This document shows positions 46,370-56,176 of a stretch of DNA of 64,000 bases, piece after piece. The stretch's first letter is position 1. Each line of letters begins with the position of its first letter. The translations under genes and the position numbers were made by a program. Source of the stretch: Flavobacteriaceae bacterium 3519-10. GTDB lineage: Bacteria > Bacteroidota > Bacteroidia > Flavobacteriales > Weeksellaceae. The stretch spans positions 1 through 64,000 of the forward strand of contig CP001673.1 of NCBI GenBank assembly GCA_000023725.1, given 5' to 3'. Below the pieces are notes generated by a model. That model was not told the DNA's origin. It made no database searches and saw nothing but the letters and a program-made list of their open reading frames with translations.

Positions 46370-46744
46370 TTAACTTAATTTGGGCGGTTGCCAGATGCTG
46401 TGAATTTGTGAAGAGAAGAAAGAAACCTCGTATGAGAAAAGAAGAGCTTCTCCGGCAATTACAAGCGGTGTAGCTGAAAAAATATCCGTAGAAATGTAAC
46501 TTGAAATTACCGGTACAGAACATGTGTGGCAATTCGCACAATCGTTTCCGCAATCGGATGTGCCTTTGTCCCTAGATGGTTTTTCTGAATGGCAGGCGTC
46601 GTCCGTTTTTGTATTGCAGCAGTCGTTGTTCTCTGATTTCTTTGTACAGCACTGCTCCACGATCTGTGCAGACAGTGTTTGGGTTGGAAGGATAAAAACA
46701 CCCAATCCTAAAATAATGAGAAATATTCTTAAAGATTTCAACAT
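46370..46744 (-). CDS. Cys-rich secreted small protein, putative metal binder
   Basis: This 124-residue protein has a signal peptide (about 26 residues, ending LSAQ). A 45-residue segment after it holds eleven cysteines and two histidines (CCTKK, DCCNTK, ACHSEK, DCGNDCANCHTC). The C-terminal part ends IHSIWQPPKLS, as in small Bacteroidota proteins found next to metal-related receptors. It starts the metal operon, 69 bases before the HMA receptor. Metal binding is inferred from cysteine content. Confidence 0.78.
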   Translation of the reverse strand: MLKSLRIFLIILGLGVFILPTQTLSAQIVEQCCTKKSENNDCCNTKTDDACHSEKPSRDKGTSDCGNDCANCHTCSVPVISSYISTDIFSATPLVIAGEALLFSYEVSFFSSQIHSIWQPPKLS

Positions 46745-46761
46745 GCAGCTGCAAAATTAAT

Positions 46762-46769
46762 CAAATTTA
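46762..46769 (-). promoter_or_regulatory. Promoter -7 box of the metal operon
   Basis: The minus strand reads TAAATTTG 17 bases before the Cys-rich protein start. A second match, TAATTTTG, lies closer at 46759-46752. No clear -33 box is seen for either. Confidence 0.5.
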
Positions 46770-46840
46770 TTCTAATGATTATAAAAGGCTGCTAATTGTC
46801 AGGCTAAAACTGTTTTTCACAGGTATTAATTACAGATATT

Positions 46841-47644
46841 TTAATCCAGTTCAATAGGATTGTTGTTCTTTTTGGCTTCTTCATTCAGCCGTGCTTCGTT
46901 TTCTTTACGCTGGGCAGCGCTGGCTTGGGATCTCATTTCACCACCGGTACGTCCGCCTGAAGGTCTGAACGAGGTCGGATCTTTTTTGAATTTCTCAAGC
47001 TGTTTATTGTAAGCGGCCCGGTTTACCGCGATAACAGAGCCTCGCTGCTCCAAGGTTGGAATCGTAGCAATCTTCTTTGATTCTTTCAGATCAAACGAAT
47101 AGTCGCCTTTTGAGTCTTCAACTTTAATGATCAGACCCGGAAGTCCTGAGAATTTATAAGGTCCGTCCTGCAGCGGAATATCCGTAGTGAACCACGCAAA
47201 CCACGTTCGTCCTGCAAATTGTGTTTGGGCTTTCTGTGCTTTATAGTCGCCAATCGTGGTGGTTTCAGGTAGAATTTGCCAGTCGGTTGCGCGGTCTTCG
47301 TTATATGAATACTGATCCCGTCCGATTCGCGAACTGAAAACTTTGCTGCCGGAATTGAAATCTTTCTCTACAGTGAAATCCATGTTGGATCGAAGATTGG
47401 CCATTTGTGTCCGGTCGAAATTACCGGTCTGCCGTACACGCTGCATCAACGAATCTCTTTTCAGACGGTTTTCACTGTAAAAAACAGATTTTAGGGGAGT
47501 TGCATCAAGATAGGCAGTTTCAGTTTTAATGTCCGTGCGGTTGGTAGAATCGGGCTTCATGGTAACCTGATAGATAAATCGGGTGGCCTGCGAAAAAATG
47601 ATTTGGGAGATAAATATCAGCGTGATAACGACGGCTTTTTTCAT
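46841..47644 (-). CDS. GLPGLI family protein
   Basis: This 267-residue secreted protein has a signal peptide (about 19 residues) and the family motif SGLPGLIIKVED near residues 167-178. A C-terminal segment is rich in Arg, Glu and Asn. GLPGLI proteins are common in Bacteroidota, often near TonB-dependent receptors, and their role is unknown. It lies upstream of the metal operon on the same strand, with a separate promoter between. Confidence 0.9.
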   Translation of the reverse strand: MKKAVVITLIFISQIIFSQATRFIYQVTMKPDSTNRTDIKTETAYLDATPLKSVFYSENRLKRDSLMQRVRQTGNFDRTQMANLRSNMDFTVEKDFNSGSKVFSSRIGRDQYSYNEDRATDWQILPETTTIGDYKAQKAQTQFAGRTWFAWFTTDIPLQDGPYKFSGLPGLIIKVEDSKGDYSFDLKESKKIATIPTLEQRGSVIAVNRAAYNKQLEKFKKDPTSFRPSGGRTGGEMRSQASAAQRKENEARLNEEAKKNNNPIELD

Positions 47645-47735
47645 ATTAAAATTTGTACGACTGTTCGATCATTTTGCACGCTAAAAGTTAAAATTTACGG
47701 TCTATGACGGCAATAGACAAATGTAGAGGCCTTAA

Positions 47736-47766
47736 TTTGATATTCATTATATAATGCGTAATTTTG
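47736..47766 (+). promoter_or_regulatory. Full promoter of the suf operon
   Basis: TTTG (47736-47739) and TAATTTTG (47759-47766) are exactly 19 bases apart. This is one of the best consensus promoters in the window. No clear operator repeat is seen. Confidence 0.85.
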
Positions 47767-47794
47767 CAATCTACAATAAGTCTAAATAAAAACA

Positions 47795-48124
47795 ATGATT
47801 AAAGTAAGCGATCATGCAAAGGAAAAAGCAATTCAGTTAATGACTGAAGACGGCTTTCGCCCTTTCGAAGATTACATAAGAGTCGGCGTAAAAAGTGGCG
47901 GTTGCTCAGGACTTGAGTATGTTTTAAAGTTTGATAACCAACGCACAGATTCCGACCAGATTTTTGAAGATAACGGTATCAAAATTATCGTCGAGAAGAA
48001 ATCGATTCTATATTTGGCCGGTACCGTATTGGAATATTCGGGCGGCCTGAACGGTAAAGGTTTTATATTCAACAATCCCAATGCGAACCGAACGTGCGGG
48101 TGTGGAGAATCTTTTAGTTTATAA
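47795..48124 (+). CDS. sufA: Fe-S cluster assembly A-type carrier
   Basis: This 109-residue protein has the A-type scaffold cysteines Cys37 (GGCSGLEY), Cys101 and Cys103 (CGCGESF). It carries Fe-S clusters to target proteins. It heads the suf operon with sufB only 5 bases downstream. ErpA or IscA are the alternatives, but the operon favours SufA. Confidence 0.92.
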   Translation: MIKVSDHAKEKAIQLMTEDGFRPFEDYIRVGVKSGGCSGLEYVLKFDNQRTDSDQIFEDNGIKIIVEKKSILYLAGTVLEYSGGLNGKGFIFNNPNANRTCGCGESFSL

Positions 48125-48129
48125 AAATT

Positions 48130-49578
48130 ATGTCAAAATATACAGAAGACGATCTACGGGTCGATCTTGAAAACCAAAAATATGAATACGGCTGGGAAAC
48201 CGATATCGAATACGATGAATTTCCCATTGGATTGAATGAAGGCATTGTCCGGATGATTTCTGCCAAGAAAAATGAGCCCGAATGGATGACTGAATGGCGT
48301 TTGGAAGCTTTCAGAATCTGGCTTAAAATGGAGGAACCTACCTGGGCTAACGTTAAATATGAAAAACCTGATTTTCAGGGAATTACATATTATGCTGCGC
48401 CTAAAAAGAAGCCTGAACTGGCCAGCTTGGATGAAGTAGATCCTGAGTTGCTCAAAACTTTCGAAAAACTCGGCATCAACATCGAGGAGCAGAAAAGGCT
48501 TTCCGGCGTTGCTGTGGATATCGTCATCGATTCTGTTTCCGTGAAAACCACTTTTCAGGAAACCCTTAAAGAGAAAGGAATTATTTTCTGTGCAATCTCT
48601 GAAGCAATCCGCGATTATCCGGATTTAGTAAGAAAATATATCGGTAAAGTAGTACCGCGCGGCGATAACTTTTACGCAGCGTTAAACTCTGCCGTTTTTT
48701 CGGACGGAAGTTTTTGCTACATTCCGAAGGGCGTGAAATGCCCGATGGAGCTTTCAACCTATTTCCGCATCAACCAATCGGGTTCAGGGCAGTTCGAAAG
48801 AACATTGCTGATCGCCGATGAAGGAAGTTACGTATCATACCTCGAAGGCTGCACCGCACCCGCGCGTGACGAAAACCAACTGCATGCTGCGGTGGTGGAA
48901 CTTATTGCGATGGACGATGCAGAAATTAAATATTCTACCGTACAGAACTGGTTTCCAGGCGATGCCTCGGGCAAAGGAGGAGTGTTTAACTTCGTAACCA
49001 AACGTGGCATTTGTGAAACACGTGCGAAAATTTCATGGACGCAGGTTGAAACAGGTTCTGCGGTAACGTGGAAGTATCCAAGCTGCATCCTGAAGGGTGA
49101 CCACTCGATTGGTGAATTCTATTCAATCGCGGTTACCAATAATCATCAGTACGCGGATACCGGGACGAAAATGATCCATATCGGAAAGAACACCCGTTCT
49201 ACGATTATTTCAAAAGGAATCTCCGCCGGAAAATCGAATAACTCATACCGTGGACTAGTTAAAGTCATGCCTTCAGCAAAGGGCGCGCGTAACTTTTCAC
49301 AGTGCGATTCCCTTCTGATGGGCAACGATTGTGGCGCTCATACATTCCCTTATATCGAAATCAAAGATCCGACGGCACAGCTCGAACATGAGGCTACAAC
49401 CTCGAAAATCGGTGAAGACCAGATTTTCTACTGTAACCAGCGTGGAATTAACACCGAAAAGGCAATTGCATTGATTGTGAACGGATTCGGTAAGGAAGTT
49501 CTTAATAAACTTCCGATGGAATTCGCAATCGAGGCCCAGAAATTACTCGAAATTTCCCTTGAAGGGTCAGTTGGATAA
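48130..49578 (+). CDS. sufB: Fe-S cluster assembly protein SufB
   Basis: SufB is the scaffold subunit of the SufBC2D complex on which clusters are built. The 482-residue protein shows [38 protein letters not shown] and [19 protein letters not shown] (near residue 398), with the conserved cysteines. It lies between sufA and sufC. Confidence 0.96.
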   Translation: MSKYTEDDLRVDLENQKYEYGWETDIEYDEFPIGLNEGIVRMISAKKNEPEWMTEWRLEAFRIWLKMEEPTWANVKYEKPDFQGITYYAAPKKKPELASLDEVDPELLKTFEKLGINIEEQKRLSGVAVDIVIDSVSVKTTFQETLKEKGIIFCAISEAIRDYPDLVRKYIGKVVPRGDNFYAALNSAVFSDGSFCYIPKGVKCPMELSTYFRINQSGSGQFERTLLIADEGSYVSYLEGCTAPARDENQLHAAVVELIAMDDAEIKYSTVQNWFPGDASGKGGVFNFVTKRGICETRAKISWTQVETGSAVTWKYPSCILKGDHSIGEFYSIAVTNNHQYADTGTKMIHIGKNTRSTIISKGISAGKSNNSYRGLVKVMPSAKGARNFSQCDSLLMGNDCGAHTFPYIEIKDPTAQLEHEATTSKIGEDQIFYCNQRGINTEKAIALIVNGFGKEVLNKLPMEFAIEAQKLLEISLEGSVG

Positions 49579-49654
49579 ATTTTCATTTTTGAATTTGTTG
49601 AGGTTTAATTTTACTATTTAAACAAAATTCAAAAACAAACCGAACATATATATT

Positions 49655-50398
49655 ATGCTACATATCAATAACTTACACGCGCAGATAGAAAGCGGTGTTG
49701 AAATTTTAAAAGGAATTAATCTTCAGATCAATCCGGGCGAAGTACACGCGATTATGGGCCCGAACGGCGCCGGAAAATCAACTTTATCTTCGGTAATTGC
49801 CGGAAAAGAAGAGTATGAAATTACGGAAGGCGACATCTTTTTTAACGGACAGAATATTATAGAAGACGCGCCCGAAGACCGCGCTCACAAAGGAATCTTT
49901 ATGTCGTTTCAATATCCGGTAGAAATTCCGGGTGTGTCTGTTACGAACTTCATCAAAGCAGCGCTGAACGAAACGAGAAAAGCCAATGGGCTCGAAGATA
50001 TGCCTGCAAGAGAAATGCTGGCGCTGATCCGTGAAAACTCAGAAAAACTGGGAATTAAGCGCGATTTTCTTTCGAGATCTTTAAACGAAGGCTTTTCAGG
50101 TGGAGAAAAGAAGAGAAACGAAATTTTCCAGATGATGATGCTGAATCCGAAACTGGCGATTCTTGATGAAACCGATTCAGGATTAGATATCGACGCGTTA
50201 AGAATTGTGGCAGACGGTGTGAATTCTTTCCGGAATGAAGGAAATGCGGTGTTGTTAATCACGCACTATCAGCGACTTCTGGATTATATTCAGCCAGATT
50301 TTGTACATGTTTTAGCCGACGGAAAAATCATCAAAACCGGCGACAAAACTTTGGCTCTGGAACTTGAAGAAAGAGGTTACGACTGGCTGCTGAATTGA
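49655..50398 (+). CDS. sufC: Fe-S cluster assembly ATPase SufC
   Basis: SufC is the ABC-type ATPase that powers SufBCD. The 247-residue protein has Walker A GPNGAGKST, the SufC-specific signature FSGGEKKRNE, Walker B LAILDETDSGLD and a switch histidine in LLITHYQRL. It lies 76 bases after sufB. Confidence 0.97.
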   Translation: MLHINNLHAQIESGVEILKGINLQINPGEVHAIMGPNGAGKSTLSSVIAGKEEYEITEGDIFFNGQNIIEDAPEDRAHKGIFMSFQYPVEIPGVSVTNFIKAALNETRKANGLEDMPAREMLALIRENSEKLGIKRDFLSRSLNEGFSGGEKKRNEIFQMMMLNPKLAILDETDSGLDIDALRIVADGVNSFRNEGNAVLLITHYQRLLDYIQPDFVHVLADGKIIKTGDKTLALELEERGYDWLLN

Positions 50399-50450
50399 TT
50401 TTTGAGTCACACGACTGATTCATTCAATTCAAAAAAATTTAAAAAACGAT

Positions 50451-51761
50451 ATGGCTTTATTAGATAATATTACCAGTAATCATCCCGCTTTTTTAGAAAC
50501 GTTAAAGCACAGATTTCTCGATGAGAACCGTGTTTTCGCATTGCAGAATTTCCTACAGATGGGGCTTCCCACTAAGAAAGACGAGGAATATAAATACACC
50601 AATCTTCGCGAAATCACAGAGAAAAGCTATAACTTTTTCCCGAAAGAAGCACACAATATTTCGAAGGAGAAAATTGAGGAACTGCATCTAGGTGAAGAGA
50701 ATTTCGACTGGATCGTTTTCGTAAACGGCGTACTGCACAAGGAACTTTCGAAGATATCAATTGAAAACGTTGAGTTTCTTTCATTTAATTATGCGCTGAA
50801 TGATCCCAAACACAAAGAAGTGTTCGAGCATTATTTCAACACCATCGCAGCGAAAGATCTGGCGTTTACCAACCTGAATACGGCGTATTGCAAGCAGGGA
50901 TTTTTCCTTAAAGTGCCGAAAAACGTAGTAATCGAGAAGCCAGTACATGTGTTTTATCTTTCTCAGAATCAGGACGAAAACACAATTTATAACACGCGGA
51001 ACTTACTCATCGCAGAGGCTGGATCTAAAGTGGAAATCATCGAAAGTCATCATAATTTTGATGAAACTTTTGTACTTACTAACACCGTAACCGAGATTTT
51101 CACGTATGAAAATGCAAAAGCGGACTGGCATAAACTTCAGAACGACAGCGACCATTCATATATGATCGATCATACATTCGCAAAACAGGAGCGCGACAGC
51201 CGCACCACGGTAAACACCTTCACATTCGGCGGAAAACTCGTTCGCAATAACCTGGATTTTATCCACAACGGTGAGAATATTAACTCGTACATGAACGGAA
51301 TTACCATTATTGGCAAGGAGCAGTTGGTAGATCACCACACCGCTGTGCACCATAAGACGCCGCATTGCGAATCTTACCAGAATTATAAAGGAATTTATAA
51401 AGACAAATCTCACGGGGTTTTCAACGGGAAAGTTTTTGTGGATAAGTTGGCTCAGAAGACCAATGCCTATCAGCAAAATAACAATATTCTGCTCGATGAA
51501 GGTGCCACAATTGATACCAAACCACAGCTCGAAATTTTTGCGGATGACGTAAAATGTTCGCACGGCTGCACGGTGGGACAACTCAACGAGGACGCACTTT
51601 TCTACCTTCGTGCACGCGGAATTTCGAAAAAGGAGGCACAGGCTTTACTGCTGTTCGCATTTGCGAGCGATGCAATTCAGAACATTGATATTGAGCCGCT
51701 TAAGGTGAAGATATCGCGGTTGCTTGCCAGCAAGCTTGGCGTTGCCAGCGAGTTCGATTAA
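50451..51761 (+). CDS. sufD: Fe-S cluster assembly protein SufD
   Basis: SufD is the SufB-related partner in the SufBC2D scaffold. The 436-residue protein has the MGLPTKKDEEYKYTNL start region, the central NNLDFIHNGENINSYMNG, and the C-terminal DDVKCSHGCTVGQL signature. It ends the suf operon; sufS, often next in other Flavobacteriia, lies elsewhere. Confidence 0.95.
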   Translation: MALLDNITSNHPAFLETLKHRFLDENRVFALQNFLQMGLPTKKDEEYKYTNLREITEKSYNFFPKEAHNISKEKIEELHLGEENFDWIVFVNGVLHKELSKISIENVEFLSFNYALNDPKHKEVFEHYFNTIAAKDLAFTNLNTAYCKQGFFLKVPKNVVIEKPVHVFYLSQNQDENTIYNTRNLLIAEAGSKVEIIESHHNFDETFVLTNTVTEIFTYENAKADWHKLQNDSDHSYMIDHTFAKQERDSRTTVNTFTFGGKLVRNNLDFIHNGENINSYMNGITIIGKEQLVDHHTAVHHKTPHCESYQNYKGIYKDKSHGVFNGKVFVDKLAQKTNAYQQNNNILLDEGATIDTKPQLEIFADDVKCSHGCTVGQLNEDALFYLRARGISKKEAQALLLFAFASDAIQNIDIEPLKVKISRLLASKLGVASEFD

Positions 51762-51796
51762 AAAATTAAAACGTGTTTTCGGACAAGTTTTTTTAT

Positions 51797-51905
51797 GGGC
51801 GGACATTTCGCGCTTTCCACTCATACTCCTCGCTCGGCGGCTCCACTGCGTTCCGCCGCCTCACTGCGGGGTAACCGTTGCAATCGCGGCCGCAGATCCC
51901 GCTTA
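51797..51905. repeat. Interspersed GC-rich repeat, family A copy 3
   Basis: This block starts GGGCGGACATTTCGCGCT and ends ATCGCGGCCGCAGATCC, nearly identical to copy 2. The centre hairpin is GGCGG..CCGCC. It lies between the convergent sufD and methylmalonyl-CoA mutase genes, where it may also act as a terminator. Confidence 0.85.
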
Positions 51906-51934
51906 AAATACAGTTCGGTCCCGGTTATACCTAT

Positions 51935-54052
51935 TTATTTTAGATATTCCTCCAAAATCTCACACGCAGATTTGGGCAAATTTGTTCCAGGTCCAAAGAT
52001 AAAATCTGCACCGTTCTCGTACAGAAATTCATAATCCTGCTGCGGAATTACGCCGCCAACTACAATTTTGATGTCGTCGGCTCCGAGCTTTTTTAGTTCT
52101 TCAACCACCTGGGGGACAAGCGTTTTATGTCCGGCCGCCAGGGAAGAAACACCCAGAATATGGATGTCGTTTTCCACCGCCTGCTTGGCAACTTCTTCGG
52201 GAGTCTGGAATAATGGTGCTACATCCACATCAAATCCCATGTCAGCAAATGCGGTGGCTACCACTTTTGCGCCGCGGTCGTGACCGTCCTGGCCCATTTT
52301 CACAACCATTATTCGTGGCCGACGGCCTTCGTGGTCCTCAAACTTCTGTGTAAGCTCCAGCGCTTTTCCGAAGTATTCGTTTTTGCTTGCATTCATCGCG
52401 TAAACTCCCTGTATTGTTCTGATGTTGGCTTTGTAACGTCCGAAATTTTCTTCCATGGCGTCGCTCATTTCACCCAAAGTTACTCTTCTGCGCGCCGCTT
52501 CAATGCAGATTTCGAGTAAGTTTCCGTTCCCACTGCGGGCTGCTTCTTTAAGTTTTTCAAGGATTTCCGACGCTTTTTCAGCGTTTCTTGTAGATTTTAT
52601 GTGTTCCAGCAATTCTATTTGTTTCCTTCTGACCTCCGAGTTATCGATGTCCAGAATTTCAAGTTCAAGCTGTTTCTGGCTCGATTTAAATGCGTTTACC
52701 CCAATGATAAACTCCTCACCGCCATCTATTTTTGCCTGTTTTTTTGCAGCGGCTTCTTCAATTCTCATTTTCGGAATTCCGGCTTCAATGGCTTTGGTCA
52801 TTCCACCTTCTTTCTCCACTTCGTCAATGAATTTCATCGCTTCATCAATCATCTGCTGCGTTAAACTCTCCACCAGATGGCTGCCGCCCATTGGATCTAC
52901 CACGTCGCAAATCCCGCTTTCAAGCTGAAGGATCAGTTGGGTGTTTCGTGCTATTTTCGCCGAATAATCCGTAGGTAAGGCAATTGCTTCATCCAATGCA
53001 TTGGTATGGAGCGATTGTGTTCCGCCCAATGCCGCGGATAGCGCTTCAATTGCGGTCCGAGTAATGTTATTAAAAGGTTCCTGCTCGGTTAAACTCCAGC
53101 CTGAAGTCTGCGAATGGGTACGCAGTGCCAAAGATTTTGGGTTTTGCGGATTGAACGGTGCAATCAGGTTAGCCCAGATCACCCTCGCAGCCCTCATTTT
53201 CGCGATTTCCATAAAATGATTCATGCCCACTGCCCAGAAAAAAGATAACCTTGGGGCGAAATCGTCTATTGCCATTCCGGCTTTGATGCCTGTCCGCACA
53301 TATTCGAGGCCGTCAGCAAGTGTGTATGCCATTTCGAGCACCGGCGTGGCGCCCGCTTCCTGCATATGATAGCCTGAGATGGAAATCGAATTGAATTTAG
53401 GGATGTTTTTTGAGGTGTACTCGAAAATGTCCGCAATGATTTTCATCGAAGGCGTTGGCGGATAAATGTAGGTATTCCGCACCATGAATTCTTTGAGAAT
53501 ATCATTCTGGATGGTACCGGATAGCTGTTGCTGGCTGACGCCCTGCTCTTCTGCAGCTACAATGTAAAAGGCCAGAACCGGTAAAACCGCGCCGTTCATC
53601 GTCATACTCACCGAAATTTCGTCCAGCGGGATTTCATTGAATAAAATCTTCATGTCTTCCACCGAATCAATGGCTACACCGGCTTTTCCAACATCACCTA
53701 CCACGCGCGGATGATCGGAATCATATCCACGGTGAGTTGCAAGATCGAATGCAACGGAAAGCCCTTTTTGTCCCGCTGCAAGATTCCTTCTGTAAAACGC
53801 GTTGGATTCTTCGGCAGTTGAAAAGCCTGCGTACTGGCGGATCGTCCACGGTTTCTGTACATACATCGTAGAATAAGGCCCGCGCAGAAAAGGCGCGACA
53901 CCCGCCGAAAATCCTTGGTCGGTGAGACGTCCGGAGTCTTTATCGGTATACGAAGATTTCAGTTCGAGGCCGTCTTTTTCGAAGAAGTAGGGAAGTTTTT
54001 TCTGTGAACCGGCAGAAAAGTCAGGATTTTGATTCAGTATCTTGTGGCGCAT
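51935..54052 (-). CDS. scpA: Methylmalonyl-CoA mutase, large subunit
   Basis: This B12 enzyme interconverts methylmalonyl-CoA and succinyl-CoA. The 705-residue protein has the TIM-barrel half ([40 protein letters not shown]) and a C-terminal B12 domain with the DxHxxG motif [12 protein letters not shown] (ligand His591). The small subunit gene, usually just upstream, is not adjacent. A close relative such as isobutyryl-CoA mutase is less likely given the length. Confidence 0.93.
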   Translation of the reverse strand: MRHKILNQNPDFSAGSQKKLPYFFEKDGLELKSSYTDKDSGRLTDQGFSAGVAPFLRGPYSTMYVQKPWTIRQYAGFSTAEESNAFYRRNLAAGQKGLSVAFDLATHRGYDSDHPRVVGDVGKAGVAIDSVEDMKILFNEIPLDEISVSMTMNGAVLPVLAFYIVAAEEQGVSQQQLSGTIQNDILKEFMVRNTYIYPPTPSMKIIADIFEYTSKNIPKFNSISISGYHMQEAGATPVLEMAYTLADGLEYVRTGIKAGMAIDDFAPRLSFFWAVGMNHFMEIAKMRAARVIWANLIAPFNPQNPKSLALRTHSQTSGWSLTEQEPFNNITRTAIEALSAALGGTQSLHTNALDEAIALPTDYSAKIARNTQLILQLESGICDVVDPMGGSHLVESLTQQMIDEAMKFIDEVEKEGGMTKAIEAGIPKMRIEEAAAKKQAKIDGGEEFIIGVNAFKSSQKQLELEILDIDNSEVRRKQIELLEHIKSTRNAEKASEILEKLKEAARSGNGNLLEICIEAARRRVTLGEMSDAMEENFGRYKANIRTIQGVYAMNASKNEYFGKALELTQKFEDHEGRRPRIMVVKMGQDGHDRGAKVVATAFADMGFDVDVAPLFQTPEEVAKQAVENDIHILGVSSLAAGHKTLVPQVVEELKKLGADDIKIVVGGVIPQQDYEFLYENGADFIFGPGTNLPKSACEILEEYLK

Positions 54053-54080
54053 GTGCAGCAGTTATTTTGGAAGTAAGTTA

Positions 54081-54088
54081 CAAATTTA
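54081..54088 (-). promoter_or_regulatory. Promoter -7 box of the mutase gene
   Basis: The minus strand reads TAAATTTG 28 bases before the mutase start. Confidence 0.55.
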
Positions 54089-54124
54089 CAAAGTTGAGCC
54101 CGAAACGGAGCTGCACAAATGCAA

Positions 54125-54148
54125 AAAGTCTTTCCGAAGAAAGACTTT
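54125..54148 (-). terminator. Terminator after the small lipoprotein gene
   Basis: AAAGTCTTTC (54125-54134) and GAAAGACTTT (54139-54148) form a 10-bp stem around CGAA. On the minus strand it is followed by a T tract. Confidence 0.85.
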
Positions 54149-54173
54149 AAATTTGTTTTGATGACAAAAGAAA

Positions 54174-54440
54174 TTATTTTGTGATATTTCCGTCGCCGTC
54201 TGTAGCTTGCTGAGCACCTTCCTTAACGTCCTGAGCACCTTCTTGAATAGCATCTCCGGTAGAATCCATAGCCTCACCAACAGCGCTAGAATCTGAGATT
54301 ACAGGAAGAGAATCTGCATCAACAACTACCACCGCGGCAGTAGAATCTGCGTTAACGTCTGTTGCTGTAGTTTCGGTTTTCTTGCATGAGATAAGCGTTA
54401 CTGCTGCGAAAGCTGCCGCCATAAAGATTGATTTTTTCAT
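54174..54440 (-). CDS. Small lipoprotein of unknown function
   Basis: This 88-residue protein has a lipobox ending TLISC (Cys19) and a mature part rich in Ala, Asp, Thr and Ser, ending GAQDVKEGAQQATDGDG. Its start (MKKS..SCKKTETTATD) resembles the neighbouring gene at 54569, so the two may be distant paralogues. It is probably disordered and surface-attached. Confidence 0.75.
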   Translation of the reverse strand: MKKSIFMAAAFAAVTLISCKKTETTATDVNADSTAAVVVVDADSLPVISDSSAVGEAMDSTGDAIQEGAQDVKEGAQQATDGDGNITK

Positions 54441-54464
54441 AAGATAATATTTTAATTATGTCTG

Positions 54465-54472
54465 CAAATATA
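54465..54472 (-). promoter_or_regulatory. Promoter -7 box of the small lipoprotein gene
   Basis: The minus strand reads TATATTTG 24 bases before the lipoprotein start. Confidence 0.55.
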
Positions 54473-54521
54473 AACATTTTGCGGAATTTCGGTCATTAAT
54501 GCACAAATTTGGCAATGAAAC

Positions 54522-54544
54522 AAAAAAAGCGGGAAAACCCGCTT
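54522..54544 (-). terminator. Terminator after the Gly-Thr repeat lipoprotein gene
   Basis: AAGCGGG and CCCGCTT pair around AAAA; on the minus strand a T tract follows. Confidence 0.8.
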
Positions 54545-54568
54545 AATTGCCTGCACAATGAACAATGT

Positions 54569-54850
54569 TTACTGAGCCGAGTCGGTTCCTGTGGTTCCGC
54601 TGGTACCTGTAGTGCCAGTTGTCCCTGTTCCGGTCGTACCTGTTGTTCCAGTTCCGGTAGCGTCCGGCATCACTGTTGTGTTGATGCTGTCTGCGTTTGG
54701 TGTCATAGCTGAATCTGTGTTCATCATCATCGAATCGGTAGTGCCTGTCATAGCTGAATCTGAACTCATGGTTTCAGTATTTTCCGATTTTTTACATGAT
54801 GTAACTGCAAAGGCGATCACTGCGATGCCTACAAAAAGTGTTTTTTTCAT
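54569..54850 (-). CDS. Small lipoprotein with Gly-Thr repeats
   Basis: This 93-residue protein has a lipobox ending AVTSC (Cys19), a Met/Asp/Ser-rich middle with repeated SDSAM/TDSAM units, and a C-terminal run of GTTGT units. The DNA at 54585-54660 is a matching tandem repeat of the TGTTCCGGT/TGTACCTGT type. It resembles the downstream lipoprotein at its start. Function unknown. Confidence 0.75.
   Translation of the reverse strand: MKKTLFVGIAVIAFAVTSCKKSENTETMSSDSAMTGTTDSMMMNTDSAMTPNADSINTTVMPDATGTGTTGTTGTGTTGTTGTSGTTGTDSAQ
54585..54660. repeat. Short tandem repeat inside the Gly-Thr lipoprotein gene
   Basis: Imperfect units of about nine to fifteen bases encode GTTGT-type peptide repeats. 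Unit changes in multiples of three would keep the frame and change repeat number. Confidence 0.6.
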
Positions 54851-54921
54851 AATAAGTTATTTTTTTGGTTTTATTGCATGAAAAACGAAATTACACTTTT
54901 TTTTCAAATTATGTTATACTA

Positions 54922-56007
54922 TCAATAATTTTCTTCCTCACCTTTCATCTTTTCCGCATTTTCTGCCATGATTACGGCGTCTATCATTTCCTGGATATCA
55001 CCATTCATGTAGGCATCGAGGTTGTAGACCGACTTATTCACGCGGTGATCGGTTACCCGGCCTTGCGGATAGTTGTATGTTTTAATCTTAGCTGAGCGAT
55101 CTCCAGTAGAAACCATTGTTTTCCTCTGCGCAGCAATGTCGCCCTGCACACGCTGAAGCTCGATATCATAAAGCTTTGTACGCAGCATTTCCATCGCAAG
55201 TTCGCGGTTGGCAAGCTGCGAGCGGGCCTGCTGACATACGACCACCATACCTGAAGGTTTGTGCGTGAGCTGCACTTTAGTTTCAACTTTGTTTACGTTC
55301 TGTCCGCCGGCACCACCTGAACGGGAGGTCTGCATTTCAATATCGGCAGGATTCAGCTCGAAATCTACTTCTTCAGCTTCCGGAAGTACAGCTACCGTAA
55401 TCGCTGATGTGTGGACACGGCCCTGACTTTCGGTTTCGGGGACACGCTGTACGCGGTGTACACCCGATTCGAACTTCATAATTCCATACACACCTTCGCC
55501 TTCTACTTTAAGAATCAGTTCTTTATAGCCTTTAGAAGCTTCGTTGGCGTCGGTAATCTCATGCTTCCAGCCTTTTGTCTTGAAAAACATTGCGTAAGCG
55601 CGGTACACATCTTCAACGAAAATTGCTGCTTCGTCGCCGCCCGTACCTGCGCGGAGTTCTACGATTACGTTTTTATCGTCGGCCGGATCTTTCGGGATGA
55701 GCAAAACCTTAAGTTCTTCTTCAATCTGAGGTATTTTTTCTAATGCTTCGTTTTTCTCCATTTTAGCCATTTCCACAAATTCTTTGTCGGAACCGTCGGC
55801 TATAATTTCGTCGGATTCGGCGATGCTGTTTATCGCCTGCGTGTACTGGTCGAAAACTGAAACAATTTTACCAAGGTCGCTGTACTCCTTGTTCAGTGCG
55901 GAATATTTTTTCTGATCGGAGATGATATCTGGCTGAATGATAAGATCCGCAACTTCGTTGTAGCGCTGCTTGATAGCCTCGAGTTTGGGAATAAGTGACT
56001 TTGACAT
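54922..56007 (-). CDS. prfA: Peptide chain release factor 1
   Basis: RF1 releases finished proteins at UAA and UAG codons. The 361-residue protein has the stop-codon-reading motif region [14 protein letters not shown] (PET in place of the PAT of E. coli), and the GGQ motif [11 protein letters not shown] (Gly234-Gly235-Gln236). The frame stays open far upstream to 56310, but [14 protein letters not shown] starting at 56007 is the family N-terminus and lies 20 bases after a -7 box. Confidence 0.96.
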   Translation of the reverse strand: MSKSLIPKLEAIKQRYNEVADLIIQPDIISDQKKYSALNKEYSDLGKIVSVFDQYTQAINSIAESDEIIADGSDKEFVEMAKMEKNEALEKIPQIEEELKVLLIPKDPADDKNVIVELRAGTGGDEAAIFVEDVYRAYAMFFKTKGWKHEITDANEASKGYKELILKVEGEGVYGIMKFESGVHRVQRVPETESQGRVHTSAITVAVLPEAEEVDFELNPADIEMQTSRSGGAGGQNVNKVETKVQLTHKPSGMVVVCQQARSQLANRELAMEMLRTKLYDIELQRVQGDIAAQRKTMVSTGDRSAKIKTYNYPQGRVTDHRVNKSVYNLDAYMNGDIQEMIDAVIMAENAEKMKGEEENY

Positions 56008-56027
56008 TTTGAGTGAAAATTTGTGTG

Positions 56028-56035
56028 CAAAGATA
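56028..56035 (-). promoter_or_regulatory. Promoter -7 box of prfA
   Basis: The minus strand reads TATCTTTG 20 bases before the prfA start. Confidence 0.6.
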
Positions 56036-56070
56036 AGGAAAAGAGCTAAAGGAAAAGAGGCTAGGAAAAA

Positions 56071-56112
56071 GTAAAAAGAGCCAAGTAAAAAGTAAAAAGT
56101 AAAAAGTAAAAA
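56071..56112. repeat. Tandem GTAAAAA heptamer upstream of prfA
   Basis: GTAAAAA occurs four times without interruption at 56085-56112 and once more at 56071. It lies roughly 50-90 bases upstream of the expected prfA transcription start. Confidence 0.8.
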
Positions 56113-56176
56113 GTTTGATACCCTTCTATTGCCAGCGTTCTTTTTTGACCTTCGGATTAAAAAATTCCTGTCGTTG

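Noticed and set aside
54053-54173. Cobalamin riboswitch for the B12-dependent mutase
   Set aside because: No B12-box-like sequence is seen, and the region is mostly a promoter box and a terminator.
56071-56112. CRISPR array
   Set aside because: The repeat unit is seven bases with no spacers, and no cas genes are present.
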